Assembly: GCA_951828515.1 (NCBI GenBank)
Contig: OX639992.1
Span: forward strand, 4,008,217-4,072,216
From: an uncultured Poribacteria bacterium
GTDB lineage: Bacteria > Poribacteria > WGA-4E > WGA-3G
Direction of reading: 5' to 3'
DNA: 64,000 bases
The notes under the pieces are model-generated. The model saw only the letters and a list, made by a program, of their open reading frames with translations. It searched no databases and had not been told where the DNA came from. Numbering within the stretch: position 1 is the stretch's first letter; every line of letters starts with the position of its first letter. The translations under genes and the position numbers were made by a program. Positions 25,865 to 35,140 of this stretch are shown here, in pieces.

Positions 25865-27473
25865 CGTTTTCCTCCAATATCTCAGCTGCATCATCCACAC
25901 GAATTTCACCGGACAATAGTTTCGGCAGTAGTGTGTCTCGAATTTGGGTGAGTGTATGGGATTGATGGATATTTTCGATAATCCCTTTGATAATTGGTTG
26001 TATGAATTCAGTATATTTTTTGGCAATTTCGACTTTAGGCAGCACGATTTTATACCTTGACATATCATTCCAATTTGTCCGTGGCATTCTTGTTCCCTCC
26101 GAGCATGCATCGGTATAAGCAATGAAATTGTCACTGGACACCAAACCTAAAACAACACCGAACCACTCTGAATCAATTGGCCGAATTACTAAAATATCAG
26201 TTGAACAAATCCCATTAATAGGTGCAACACCAACCTTGTGGAAATAAGGTCGAAGTTTGCCAAAAAGGATTTCACCTTTTTTAAAGCGAGATTTGTTACT
26301 AATAATCTCCGCGGCTGTTTGCCATTGGAAAAGGGCTATATTCCGCCTCGGCATGTGTTCTAAACCTATATAACACTCGTTGGAGTCAATTTCACTTGAT
26401 TTTACGCTCCTCCGAACATTTTCTGAAACCTCGCCGAGTGTTCCAACTTTCCATCCCTGGGGAATCTCTCCAAATGGAGAATCTTGGAACGCAGATGGGA
26501 ATAGTCCCGCGGTTTCGGTGTCCATACATGGCGGTTCGCGCCCTTCTATCTTTGCTTTTACAGGGGCAAAGTCTACAAACCATGACTTGAAAATTGTGCG
26601 TGCCGTTGCTTCCAGAGTCTCATTCATCTGTCGGTTGAGTTCGATTTTGTCGTCAAGTGTGCCGAGGATGTGAGCAATACGACGTTGTTTTTGAAGAGGC
26701 GGGAGAGGGATTTTGTATCGCGATACCCATTCCCATTTAGCCCGTGGCATTCGTGTGCCTTCGGATCCGGAATCAGCAAAATCAACAAAAGACTGAGATG
26801 CCATGCAATAGTAGAGGAAACCTTGATCGACTCCCTCTTTGGCGCGCGTTACCCAAATATCTGTTGAACATATACCATCAAAGGGAGCTCTGACGACTTT
26901 ACGGAAATAGCATCTCAATTTTCCGAAAAGGATATCACCTTCCCTGAAACGAGACTTTGTACTCGTGACATCACTTGCTATACCTTGTCCTATAAGAGAT
27001 AGCGTGTCTTCTCCGATATGCTCAAGTCCTATGTAAGGCGTATCACCTGAATCGGAGGGTGATACGTTTTCGCGAATCAACGTCGCACAATCGCTGAAAA
27101 CCTTTACTTGCCACTCACTTTCTGTCTCACATTTTCCATGAATACCGATAAGTTCCCCTTTTGAGTTAACAGGTTGTGCTTCTTGTATTACTTCGTATTG
27201 TTCGATAATTACTTTCTTGAAACCTTCTGATATTGACTGCCAATCTAGGACATCAACCCGAAACGGAAGGTTAGATTCCTCAAAAGCTGCTTTTAATCGA
27301 CGTTCCTGTCTAATGCTTAATGATTTACTGCCGACGACAGCAAGATCAAGGTCGGAATAATCTTTTGCAGTCCATTTCACACGTGATCCGAACGCACGAA
27401 CTTCGTATTCGGGTATATATTCAGTTAGTATGTACTGAATTGTCTTTAGGTGCTTAGGATTGAGATCAATCAT
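25848..27473 (-). CDS. hsdS: MntA-type nucleotidyltransferase fused to type I specificity subunit HsdS
   Basis: One 541-aa frame with two parts. Residues 1-115 are a minimal nucleotidyltransferase of the HI0073/MntA type with a perfect GSX10DXD motif (G29-S30, D41-L42-D43). Residues about 125-541 are HsdS: two target-recognition domains, each with a YIGLEH ... KSRF ... LFGKLR ... GICSTDI pattern, separated by a long helical spacer (IAHILGTLDDKIELNRQMNETL) and ended by the C-terminal helix. I see no in-frame ATG, GTG or TTG between the two parts, so a separate hsdS start is unlikely. It overlaps hepT upstream by 8 bp and SEFIR downstream by 17 bp. HsdS picks the DNA target for HsdM. Confidence 0.88.
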   Translation of the reverse strand: MIDLNPKHLKTIQYILTEYIPEYEVRAFGSRVKWTAKDYSDLDLAVVGSKSLSIRQERRLKAAFEESNLPFRVDVLDWQSISEGFKKVIIEQYEVIQEAQPVNSKGELIGIHGKCETESEWQVKVFSDCATLIRENVSPSDSGDTPYIGLEHIGEDTLSLIGQGIASDVTSTKSRFREGDILFGKLRCYFRKVVRAPFDGICSTDIWVTRAKEGVDQGFLYYCMASQSFVDFADSGSEGTRMPRAKWEWVSRYKIPLPPLQKQRRIAHILGTLDDKIELNRQMNETLEATARTIFKSWFVDFAPVKAKIEGREPPCMDTETAGLFPSAFQDSPFGEIPQGWKVGTLGEVSENVRRSVKSSEIDSNECYIGLEHMPRRNIALFQWQTAAEIISNKSRFKKGEILFGKLRPYFHKVGVAPINGICSTDILVIRPIDSEWFGVVLGLVSSDNFIAYTDACSEGTRMPRTNWNDMSRYKIVLPKVEIAKKYTEFIQPIIKGIIENIHQSHTLTQIRDTLLPKLLSGEIRVDDAAEILEENDGGKS

Positions 27474-27879
27474 TGCGTTCCTCTAATACACTTAAAAGTT
27501 GCTTGGCCTCATGGATAAATTCGGTAGCTTCCGCGAAAACATTTTCGGCAGCATCCTCATTGTAAGTATGGGAGGTGGAGTTACGCGCTCTATGATAATC
27601 CATCCAGCGTTCTGCATCAGTGATGAGAAGATGTTCCGCTGCCCTACGAAAGAGTTCACTTTGATAAATACCGTCAACATAAGTGTCACCCATATTTTCT
27701 TTAAGCCACCGCTTTATCATTTTCCACGACAGTTCGTAAGCAACCTCAAAGCTATGAATGACTCCGGCGCGGACTGTTTCCAGTAAATCTTTATCAGAGG
27801 CATCAATTCGGCCCGCTGTCTTGACAGAACGTTCCAGAATATCAATAGATTTTGTTAAACTGTCTAATTGTAAACTCAT
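27466..27879 (-). CDS. hepT: HepT-type HEPN protein (HI0074 family)
   Basis: A 137-aa all-helical protein of the HI0074 / nucleotidyltransferase-substrate-binding family. It carries the HepT toxin motif RX4HXY exactly (R99-NSTS-H104-T-Y106). In characterised HepT/MntA pairs, HepT is an RNase that is silenced when MntA adds AMP to that Tyr. Here the MntA-like partner is the N-terminal domain of the overlapping next gene, hsdS. The ATG at 27879 has GAGGTGA upstream. The gene follows the AlbA_2 gene by 38 bp. Toxicity is inferred from the motif only. Confidence 0.88.
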   Translation of the reverse strand: MSLQLDSLTKSIDILERSVKTAGRIDASDKDLLETVRAGVIHSFEVAYELSWKMIKRWLKENMGDTYVDGIYQSELFRRAAEHLLITDAERWMDYHRARNSTSHTYNEDAAENVFAEATEFIHEAKQLLSVLEERND

Positions 27880-27917
27880 AGTTCACCTCAATAGTTTAAT
27901 GTCAAGGAACATCAACA

Positions 27918-29672
27918 TCATTTTGCATCTCCTGTAGAATAGGGACGATATTCTATTAATGCGGAACGGCCAATGATAGCAACAAGGCATACTATCAGTT
28001 CTCTTCCATCGGCATCAGTAAGGCGTAAATCTTCTCCGGGAATGAAAGTAACGGGCTGCTGTTTTCCTTCATTGATAGCGATGTTGGAGGCATAAAGATA
28101 CGTCCGATCATGTGTATCGCGAATAGGATTCAAACGTCCAGATAAGCCTGGGATGTTACCTGTTGCTTCGGGAAAAATTACCGATCCGCCATCTGAGAGA
28201 CTTTGCATTTTAATTTCAAGTTTCCCCTGTTCCGGTGCCCAGTCGTGTTCAAGGTGGGCAGCAAAACTCGGAGCAGCTGCATATACCGTCATAGGGAGGT
28301 GTGTCGTGTGCAAATCAATTTGTGCCTCGCCATTTTCGTCGGTAGTTGCGCGTTTCCATGTTTTATTGGGAAATAGCACCAATAGTTCAACCCCAGTCAG
28401 TGGGTTGCCACTGGACTGAACAAATATACCAGTGGTTGCAGGCGTAGGTTCTGTTTCAGCGGCTGGAATCGTAAGAAACAGATCTGAATCATCAATGAGG
28501 TGGTACTTAGGGCGTTTGCCACTCAAATCTTCCGTTTCACGAAAGATGGTTGGCACGCCGTCCCCACGCCTCTCCATGAAAAATTGTCGTTCACCCGATC
28601 CCCGGATACCTTCAGTGGGTATTCGTCCGAGTATTGAGGCGAGTGCTTCGTTTCGCGTTGATTGTCGGACATCCATGCTATCAATCGTAAGATTGTTTGG
28701 TAAACCGCCGGGAGAGTTTATTTCAACGCGGTCGGCGAACATTGAAAGCCGAATCCGACTACTGTAAATTGCGTAGTCGCGGTGGACAACAGCGTTGACA
28801 ATCGCTTCAAAGAGTGCACTGTCACTGTATTGTGGCAGGTCGGTGCGAGCTGGGTTTTTGTAGGCACCAACGCGCATGTTACGTACAGCAAAGGCAACCG
28901 TCTCAGCAATTTGTCGGTTCAGCGGACCGGTAATTGTCTGGGCATCTGTCTGTCCGGAGGCGCGGTCTTTGCCACGGTAACACGTGGCAGAGATGCAAGC
29001 GTTGGGGAGCCATTCCTCGGGGGAACGGGTGCATAAGAGAACACCCGCCACGGTAGCGCGCAGTGTCCCGTTCTCGTCACTGGTCAGAACTCCCATTTTC
29101 TCCAGAGCTAATTCAGGGGCAGCGGCACCTTCAGCACTCAACAACGGTTTCCAAAGGGATTCATCCAACGCTCCAAAACCTGTTCCCTGAACAGGCTGTT
29201 TATCAAACCAGAGGAAGCGTGCCTGCCCACGCTTCTGTGCGAGACGCAAGCGTTCATCACTAGTCATTCTGCGTTTTGAACTGCCAACTCGGTGGTAACT
29301 ACCACCGGGGCTATCATGCTGCGTATGTCCCTGGCCAACCTCAGCTAAAAGGAACGGCTTATCCACCTTTATTTCCTTACGAAGGATGGTAGGTCGAATT
29401 GGGGGTTTAATCATATCAGTGCAAATTTCGGTCAAGAGTTGTTCGAGGGCATCCATCTGCTTGCGCGACATGCCTTGGACATCACCGCTGTCGGTTACAC
29501 CACACAGGACCACCCCGCCCTCGGTGTTAGCAAAAGCGGCAAGTTCATCTGCCAAATCATCACGCTGCTGACTCTTCGGAACGTCTCCTGCGAACACGAT
29601 TTCCTTGAATTCCCAGTGACTGTCTTCACCTAAGCGTATTTGGCGTTTGATTTCCTCCTCGCTGAAATTCAT
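27918..29672 (-). CDS. AlbA_2/Schlafen-like ATP-binding protein with Ig-like extension
   Basis: A 584-aa protein. Residues about 15-130 are an AlbA_2 (Schlafen AAA_4) nucleic-acid-binding domain: HWEFKE and [19 protein letters not shown]. Residues about 290-380 hold the HATPase_c_4-type motif, [15 protein letters not shown] then VEINSPGG. This layout (COG2865) is common inside type I restriction operons, where the role is regulatory or defensive but unsettled. Residues about 405-490 form a transthyretin or Ig-like module ([26 protein letters not shown]), and a further 90-residue segment closes the protein; both are unusual additions. The ATG overlaps the hsdM stop (ATGA). Confidence 0.85.
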   Translation of the reverse strand: MNFSEEEIKRQIRLGEDSHWEFKEIVFAGDVPKSQQRDDLADELAAFANTEGGVVLCGVTDSGDVQGMSRKQMDALEQLLTEICTDMIKPPIRPTILRKEIKVDKPFLLAEVGQGHTQHDSPGGSYHRVGSSKRRMTSDERLRLAQKRGQARFLWFDKQPVQGTGFGALDESLWKPLLSAEGAAAPELALEKMGVLTSDENGTLRATVAGVLLCTRSPEEWLPNACISATCYRGKDRASGQTDAQTITGPLNRQIAETVAFAVRNMRVGAYKNPARTDLPQYSDSALFEAIVNAVVHRDYAIYSSRIRLSMFADRVEINSPGGLPNNLTIDSMDVRQSTRNEALASILGRIPTEGIRGSGERQFFMERRGDGVPTIFRETEDLSGKRPKYHLIDDSDLFLTIPAAETEPTPATTGIFVQSSGNPLTGVELLVLFPNKTWKRATTDENGEAQIDLHTTHLPMTVYAAAPSFAAHLEHDWAPEQGKLEIKMQSLSDGGSVIFPEATGNIPGLSGRLNPIRDTHDRTYLYASNIAINEGKQQPVTFIPGEDLRLTDADGRELIVCLVAIIGRSALIEYRPYSTGDAK

Positions 29673-31279
29673 GAATCCTCTCCAAATCCGAGTATCTCTA
29701 AATTCTTAGCGATAGTCTTATCCAGTCGCCTTGCCTCTGCCATCTGCTCGGTCAATTTTTGGGTCAAGTGTGCTATTGTATCCTCAAAGGGTTCGCTATC
29801 TTCCTCTTGAACTTCTGCCCCGACGTAACGTCCGGGAGTCAGGACGTTGGTGTGCGCTTGGATTTCGGCAAGCGTAGCACTTTTGCAGAAACCGGGCACG
29901 TCGGTGTATTCACTCGTGTCTGCATCGCCTCGCCATGCGTGATAGGTTTCGGCAATGCGTGTGATTTCCGCATTCGTAAGTTCTCGATGCGTACGGTCAA
30001 TCATGGTTCCTAAGCTGCGAGCGTCTATAAACAGCATCTCACCGGTTCTCTTGCGAAAACGATGGTCTTGTTTATTCTTAGTGAGAAACCAGAGACAGAC
30101 AGGAATTGATGTGGAATAAAATAGTTGCCCGGGCAACGCTACCATGCAGTCCACCAAGTCGGCATCAGTAATGTTCTTACGAATTTCACCTTCATTGGCT
30201 GTATTGCTGCTCATGGAACCGTTTGCTAACACAAATCCAGCGACACCGTTTGGCGCAAGGTGATAGATAAAGTGTTGCACCCAAGCGAAGTTGGCATTAC
30301 CGGTAGGTGGGGTGCCGTAAACCCAACGTCTATCTTCACGCAACCGGTCACCGCCCCAATCGCTGCTGTTGAACGGCGGATTGGCGAGGATGTAATCAAC
30401 TTTCAGGTCTGGGTGCATATCGTCGTGAAAACTGTCGGCGTGTTCCTGTCCGAGATTCGCCTCAATGCCTCGAATTGCGAGATTCATCAGTGCCAATTGC
30501 CGCGTCGTTGGGTTAGACTCTTGTCCATAGATAGAGATATCATCACGCTGTCCACCGTGTGCTTCGACAAATGCTTCACTCTGGACAAACATCCCGCCTG
30601 AGCCGCAGCACGGATCGTAAATTCGTCCTTGATAGGGTGCGAGCATCTCAACGAGAAGCTGCACAACACAGCGGGGAGTGTAGAACTGACCCCCTCTTTT
30701 GCCTTCGGCACTGGCGAATTGTGAAAGGAAGTATTCATAAACCCTGCCCAGTATGTCTTTTGAACGATTCTCTTCTTCACCTAAGCCGATTGTGCTTATG
30801 AGGTCAACGAGTTCGCCGAGGCGTTGCTTGTCAAGTCCTGGACGTGCATAGTTTTTGGGCAGAACACCTTTGAGTCGTGGGTTCTCCTGTTCAATTGCAA
30901 GCATTGCGTCATCAATCAGTGTTCCAATTGCTGCTTGTTTAGCGTTCGCCTGTAGATATGACCAGCGTGCTTCCTGTGGTACATAAAAGATGTTTTCTGC
31001 TAAGTATTCATCCCTATCCTCTGCATACTCAAAACGATTGATTTCCTCTTTAATATAGGATTCACTGTCAGGATTGGCAAATTCTTGAAGCAGGAAATTG
31101 TACTTTTCCTCAAAAGAATCCGAGATATATTTAAGGAAAATTAATCCCAATACGACGTGCTTGTATTCCGCAGCATCCATGTTATTGCGGAGTTTATCGG
31201 CTGCTTGGTATAAGGTCGCTTCAAAGCCGAGTGTTGCGCCGTTTTTATTGGTGTTTGTGTCTGATTTCTTTTTTGCCAT
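29669..31279 (-). CDS. hsdM: Type I DNA methyltransferase subunit HsdM
   Basis: This 536-aa N6-adenine methyltransferase works with HsdS to modify the recognition site. The helical N-terminal domain is at about 15-165 ([20 protein letters not shown]). SAM motif [10 protein letters not shown] is at 222-230 and catalytic motif IV NPPF at 300-303, both intact. The C-terminal part ends in coiled-coil-like sequence ([17 protein letters not shown]). It heads a tightly packed operon with four overlapping or closely spaced genes downstream. With hsdR destroyed, M and S could still act as a solitary methyltransferase. A promoter candidate lies at 31426-31454. Confidence 0.95.
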   Translation of the reverse strand: MAKKKSDTNTNKNGATLGFEATLYQAADKLRNNMDAAEYKHVVLGLIFLKYISDSFEEKYNFLLQEFANPDSESYIKEEINRFEYAEDRDEYLAENIFYVPQEARWSYLQANAKQAAIGTLIDDAMLAIEQENPRLKGVLPKNYARPGLDKQRLGELVDLISTIGLGEEENRSKDILGRVYEYFLSQFASAEGKRGGQFYTPRCVVQLLVEMLAPYQGRIYDPCCGSGGMFVQSEAFVEAHGGQRDDISIYGQESNPTTRQLALMNLAIRGIEANLGQEHADSFHDDMHPDLKVDYILANPPFNSSDWGGDRLREDRRWVYGTPPTGNANFAWVQHFIYHLAPNGVAGFVLANGSMSSNTANEGEIRKNITDADLVDCMVALPGQLFYSTSIPVCLWFLTKNKQDHRFRKRTGEMLFIDARSLGTMIDRTHRELTNAEITRIAETYHAWRGDADTSEYTDVPGFCKSATLAEIQAHTNVLTPGRYVGAEVQEEDSEPFEDTIAHLTQKLTEQMAEARRLDKTIAKNLEILGFGEDS

Positions 31280-31425
31280 AACTTTTTAATTGGATTGTTG
31301 GGTTTCGTTATATCTATCTATACGAATGCATCATCAGAAAGCGGTGTTCCGCGTATAAACTGGGGACTTCGGTCATTCTCCACTCAACCCAACCTACGTC
31401 CACGCGGTAATCAATTGTTGTTAAG

Positions 31426-31454
31426 ATAATACCACGTTTGGCATAGGAATTCAA
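31426..31454 (-). promoter_or_regulatory. Putative sigma70-type promoter of the hsdM operon
   Basis: On the minus strand, TTGAAT (31449-31454), a 17-nt spacer and TATTAT (31426-31431) give 4/6 and 5/6 matches to consensus. Transcription would start near 31419, leaving a leader of about 140 nt before the hsdM ATG. The gene itself has only a weak ribosome binding site, so leader structure might matter. Confidence 0.5.
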
Positions 31455-31533
31455 CGGTTTTAATTACGGAATAAGGGTGCTGATTGTCTGAATTGTGGAT
31501 TTGCTCCGATAGTAGAAAGGGTACGGATTAAGC

Positions 31534-31558
31534 GGTGCGGTTGGAAACCGCACCTACC
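31534..31558. repeat. Palindromic repeat (GGTGCGGTT arm) with CTACC tail
   Basis: GGTGCGGTT, loop GGA, AACCGCACC, then TACC. The stem of 9 bp is perfect. It lies just past the sulfatase stop and close to the defence operon promoter. Same arm sequence as the member at 49918-49938. Confidence 0.8.
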
Positions 31559-31575
31559 GCTTTTGGAGATGTTAT

Positions 31576-33033
31576 TTAACGTCCCGCGGATGGCGGAGGT
31601 GGCCAGTGAAGTCCGCGTTGACCTGATAAGGCGCGGTTGGAAGACGGACGATACGCTTGGTCGGGCAAACCGACAAGTTTACCGTCTTGTATCCAGTCTT
31701 CATCGCCTCCGTAGAGTTCACCGCTTAGATGGTTTGTCAATCGTTCAAGTATCTCAGCATGTGCTGATGAATTGGCGAGGTCGTTCAATTCCCTCGGATC
31801 CTCTTCCAGATCAAAGAGTTGACGGTAGTTTCCTGTGGCGTAGTAGATAAGCTTGAAGCGTCCGTCATGAATCATCCGGGTAGCGCTGCCGCCTTCACCA
31901 ATTTCGCCGTACAGCCAATCGCGCTTTGCGTCACCCACCATTGGTATCCCATCTACCGTATCTGGAATGTCAATTCCTGCGAGGTGCAGGAGCGTAGGCA
32001 TTACATCTTGCCATCCGACGAGTCGGTCGTCCACTCTGTGATGTCCTACCCGTTCATCGCCTGCAGTGCCGACGAGAAGCATAGGAACGTTGGCGGAATC
32101 CTCATAATAGAGCCGTTTCGCCCACATCTGATGATTTCCGAGCATGTCGCCGTGGTCGGAGGTGAACAAAAGAATGGTGTTGTTCAGCAGTCCTTCCTCC
32201 CGTAACGTACCGATAACAACCCGCAATTGATGGTCGATCTGCGTGCAGAGGGCGTAAAATGCTTGGCGTGCCGAACGAATCTGGTCTTCTGTAAAATGTT
32301 CGTCCTGTTTCTGTCGCGCCTTTAGGGGTAACGGTAGTCGCTCGGTTTGCTGCGCCCATTCGCCACAGTATGGCATATCCACGTCGATATCGCGATACAT
32401 GTCCATGTAACACTGAAGGGGTGCCAGCGGCGGATGTGGGTGGCAATAGGAGAGGTACCAGAACCCGGGACGTGTGGGATCGCGGCGTTTAATCATCCGC
32501 GCCATCTGCTGCGTACTCCAGTTTGTGATGTGACAGTCTTCAGGGAGATGCCAAGGACGGTTGAGATAATCGTTGTTGCACATCCCGTGCGCGAACTGTT
32601 GACCTGCGTAGCCTCTGTCGCCGAGAAACAGTTCATAGTCATCGACCACGCCGTGCTGTAGTCTGCCTTCCTCACCGAGTAACACATCGTCGAAACCGAT
32701 GCGGCTCCGCTGTGGGTGGATGTGCAATTTACCGACAGCGTAGGCTTGATACCCTGCATCTCGAAAGGTCTGTGCGATTGTTGGGAGCCCATTTAATCCC
32801 TGCCGGTCGTTGAAAACTCTATCTTTGTGGGTCCGCGTCGTCGTACCGGTCATCAACGTTTTTCGCGCCGGAACGCAGACAGGACATTCGCTGTAACCTC
32901 GCGTGAAGCGGGTACCGGCACGAGCGAGTGTGTCCAGTGTCGGTGTCTGGATAGCAGGATGCCCGTTGACACCTAATAACGAGTTGGGCCAATGATCTGT
33001 CGAAATCAAGAGAACATGTGGTTTGTCGGTCAT
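31576..33033 (-). CDS. Formylglycine-dependent sulfatase
   Basis: A 485-aa sulfatase of the alkaline-phosphatase superfamily. The maturation motif CVPAR (C53-R57), followed by KTLMTG, provides the Cys that becomes formylglycine. N-terminal metal site residues are in ISTDHW (Asp13) and the later site in LFTSDHGDMLGNH. No signal peptide is seen, so it may act in the cytoplasm or be exported by another route. I place the start at ATG 33033; the frame extends to a TTG 15 nt upstream. Sulfatases are typical of this group of bacteria, for sulfated polysaccharide use. The C-terminus is rich in basic residues and Pro. Confidence 0.93.
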   Translation of the reverse strand: MTDKPHVLLISTDHWPNSLLGVNGHPAIQTPTLDTLARAGTRFTRGYSECPVCVPARKTLMTGTTTRTHKDRVFNDRQGLNGLPTIAQTFRDAGYQAYAVGKLHIHPQRSRIGFDDVLLGEEGRLQHGVVDDYELFLGDRGYAGQQFAHGMCNNDYLNRPWHLPEDCHITNWSTQQMARMIKRRDPTRPGFWYLSYCHPHPPLAPLQCYMDMYRDIDVDMPYCGEWAQQTERLPLPLKARQKQDEHFTEDQIRSARQAFYALCTQIDHQLRVVIGTLREEGLLNNTILLFTSDHGDMLGNHQMWAKRLYYEDSANVPMLLVGTAGDERVGHHRVDDRLVGWQDVMPTLLHLAGIDIPDTVDGIPMVGDAKRDWLYGEIGEGGSATRMIHDGRFKLIYYATGNYRQLFDLEEDPRELNDLANSSAHAEILERLTNHLSGELYGGDEDWIQDGKLVGLPDQAYRPSSNRALSGQRGLHWPPPPSAGR

Positions 33034-33125
33034 CAGTATATTTTCCAATCGACTCGAACTACAAGCCTACCTAACAGGTACGGCAAGTTTAAGAGAAAAT
33101 TCTTGCAATTAGTAATGAAGATCTT

Positions 33126-33854
33126 TTATCGGTCATAACGCGCAAAGTAGAAGGTTATGAGCGGTTCATTTGTGTCATTGATGAGGCTATGCCCCGGATT
33201 TGACGAAGCCACAGAGACAGCGTCACCCGGCATCTGTCGATACACATTTTTGCTTACGACGTGGATACCATTGCCTTCAAGCATATACCAGACCTCGTCC
33301 ATATCGGGACCGTGGCCGTGTGTATCAGGTGTTTGCATCGCTTCAATCCGAACCACCAACACAGAATGCAAGACTACTAAACCGTCATCTTGACCGAAAA
33401 TCGGATGTACCAGATGCGTCCAATGCCCTTGTCCTAATGGTCGTTCGCGGTAGTTCCGTATAAGTGCATCCTTACGGGATGCCTCCACGCCCTCAGGGAT
33501 CGCCTCTTCCAACATTAGGAATTCCAACGGTTCGCCATTCGGATTGTCCAAGACGTGGGTGAGTCTAGGAGGCACGAGAATTGCGTCGCCTTCCCCAACC
33601 TCCTGTTTCAAGTTTCCTGCCTCGAATATACCAGAACCATCAACGATATAAAAAATAAACTGTCGATCATCAAGTGCTGTGGGAACTGAAGCGATCCTCG
33701 GTTCAAGGTAACATCGGGAGAAACTGTCAACATACCTGAGAATTGCCCCCTCTTTATCTGTGGAGTCCTCTGTCCTTTTGCTAAAGATCTCGCGTTTAAT
33801 GATGTTGCCGTGCGTTAGACTTGAAGGGCTTTGTAACCAATGTCGCATATACAT
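33126..33854 (-). CDS. Double cupin-domain protein
   Basis: A 242-aa protein with two cupin folds. The first (about 45-125) includes FIFYIVDGSG and the GDAILVPPRLTHVLDN block. The second (about 160-240) has HGHGPDMDEVWYMLEGNG and GDAVSVASSNPGHSLIN, where the HxH and E that bind metal are visible. A metal-dependent small-molecule enzyme or sugar-binding role is likely, but the substrate cannot be told. Cupins of this kind often neighbour sugar catabolic genes. It lies 77 bp upstream of the sulfatase start on the same strand. Confidence 0.8.
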   Translation of the reverse strand: MYMRHWLQSPSSLTHGNIIKREIFSKRTEDSTDKEGAILRYVDSFSRCYLEPRIASVPTALDDRQFIFYIVDGSGIFEAGNLKQEVGEGDAILVPPRLTHVLDNPNGEPLEFLMLEEAIPEGVEASRKDALIRNYRERPLGQGHWTHLVHPIFGQDDGLVVLHSVLVVRIEAMQTPDTHGHGPDMDEVWYMLEGNGIHVVSKNVYRQMPGDAVSVASSNPGHSLINDTNEPLITFYFARYDR

Positions 33855-33989
33855 TGTGAAGTACCTCCGAGTATATCAATTGGGTGAACAACGCTCGTCA
33901 AATTTCATTCGCATCATCATATCAAAAGTTATGACAATTGGCAAGTGAAAAAGTTCACAACTAACGCCAATCTGATGAAAATCCCTCAA

Positions 33990-35120
33990 TCATAAGCGCA
34001 TTACTGTGGTATTTGTTAGATAGGGTGAATCAAATTCTGTCATGCAATCTGCGTTGCATCCCGGCACCGGAAAAAGGCGTACCGACAGCGGTTTGTTTAA
34101 CTGTATCGAGAGCGTGGCGACATCTTTCAGAATAGAGATAATTTGAGATGTCGAAGCATCACCGGGTATCGGAATGGTATCCAATCCCGTCCCACAGACA
34201 GTGGAATAGAGGAGAAGGCTGTCGAGGTTAAAATAGCCTGCTTCACTTCGCTTTCCCAAACCTACATCCTCAAGGACAGGGAGCATTAATCCGGAATATC
34301 CACAGAGCGGTAGTGCGAGCGATTGGAGTGTGCGGGTCAGACCGGCAGCAACTGTTAACGTGCCTCTCTCGCCAAAATAACCCGGCAGTTGTTGCTCCAT
34401 GGCATAAGCGATACTTTCATCGCCCATCGGGGCAAGCGATGCATCTATACCTACAAATTTCATCCCCCACTTCTGTGCAACGGTTTCTGCGAGCGCGACA
34501 ATCTTCTGTCCTTTTGCTTCCATGACGGTTTTTAGGTTTTGCAAACCGACTTCTAAATTCGGGGCATCTGTGAAAGCGTCTTGCACAAGGTCTATAGCCT
34601 GCCATCCGATGCTGAAGTTAGTCCGAGCGTCTTGCCAGTACGCTGCTGGAAAGAAGGGGGTATTCGGTGGGCAGTTCATCAACACTGCAAAGCGTAGGTT
34701 TCCGTAGCCAGCATCGGTTCGATGCGCAATCTGCTGAATAACCTCAGCCGTGCTTTCCAATATCTCTGATGCGACACGTCCAGATTGCGTCGTCAGGGTG
34801 ACGGTGGCGAAGAGTATCTCACTCTGAACAATTACATCGGCGATGCGAGCGATATGGGCTTCGGTATGCCGTTTTTCCGGTAGGATCGTTCCTAAATTAA
34901 GAAACTCAATTCCGAAAGCCTTGGCATCGGATTCCAACCTTAGGATTGTATCTATATCTCGTATCTCATCCCAAATTTGACAACTTACGCGTGTTGTTTG
35001 TACGTCGTAACCATTCGCCTCGAAATAGGTTTGACAGGCAGCGTTAAATTTTGCCGCGCGTTGGAGTTGGTATAGCGAAAAAGGGAGTGGAATGCCTGTG
35101 GTAATCGTTCGGATTTTCAT
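33990..35120 (-). CDS. DUF711 (UPF0210) family protein
   Basis: A 376-aa protein starting MKIRTITTGIPL, the family's conserved N-terminus. Other family features are the NCPPNTPFFPAAYW segment, the GMKFVGIDASLAPMGDESI block and the GYSGLMLPVLEDVGL stretch. The function is not established; the fold is related to glycyl-radical-like barrels in structural surveys. The frame extends to a TTG at 35144 that overlaps the accA stop (TTGA), so 384 aa is also possible. Coupling to accA is clear from the spacing. Confidence 0.85.
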   Translation of the reverse strand: MKIRTITTGIPLPFSLYQLQRAAKFNAACQTYFEANGYDVQTTRVSCQIWDEIRDIDTILRLESDAKAFGIEFLNLGTILPEKRHTEAHIARIADVIVQSEILFATVTLTTQSGRVASEILESTAEVIQQIAHRTDAGYGNLRFAVLMNCPPNTPFFPAAYWQDARTNFSIGWQAIDLVQDAFTDAPNLEVGLQNLKTVMEAKGQKIVALAETVAQKWGMKFVGIDASLAPMGDESIAYAMEQQLPGYFGERGTLTVAAGLTRTLQSLALPLCGYSGLMLPVLEDVGLGKRSEAGYFNLDSLLLYSTVCGTGLDTIPIPGDASTSQIISILKDVATLSIQLNKPLSVRLFPVPGCNADCMTEFDSPYLTNTTVMRL

Positions 35121-35140
35121 GTCGCTCGTGTTATACCCTA

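Noticed and set aside
25865-26134. 90-residue N-terminal extension of the first SEFIR protein
   Set aside because: It overlaps the hsdS coding end in another frame; the ATG at 25864 with GAGG is the better start.
33040-33060. TTCGAGTC T-loop-like sequence on the minus strand
   Set aside because: The flanking bases do not pair into a T-stem and no D or anticodon arm is found, so it is not a tRNA.
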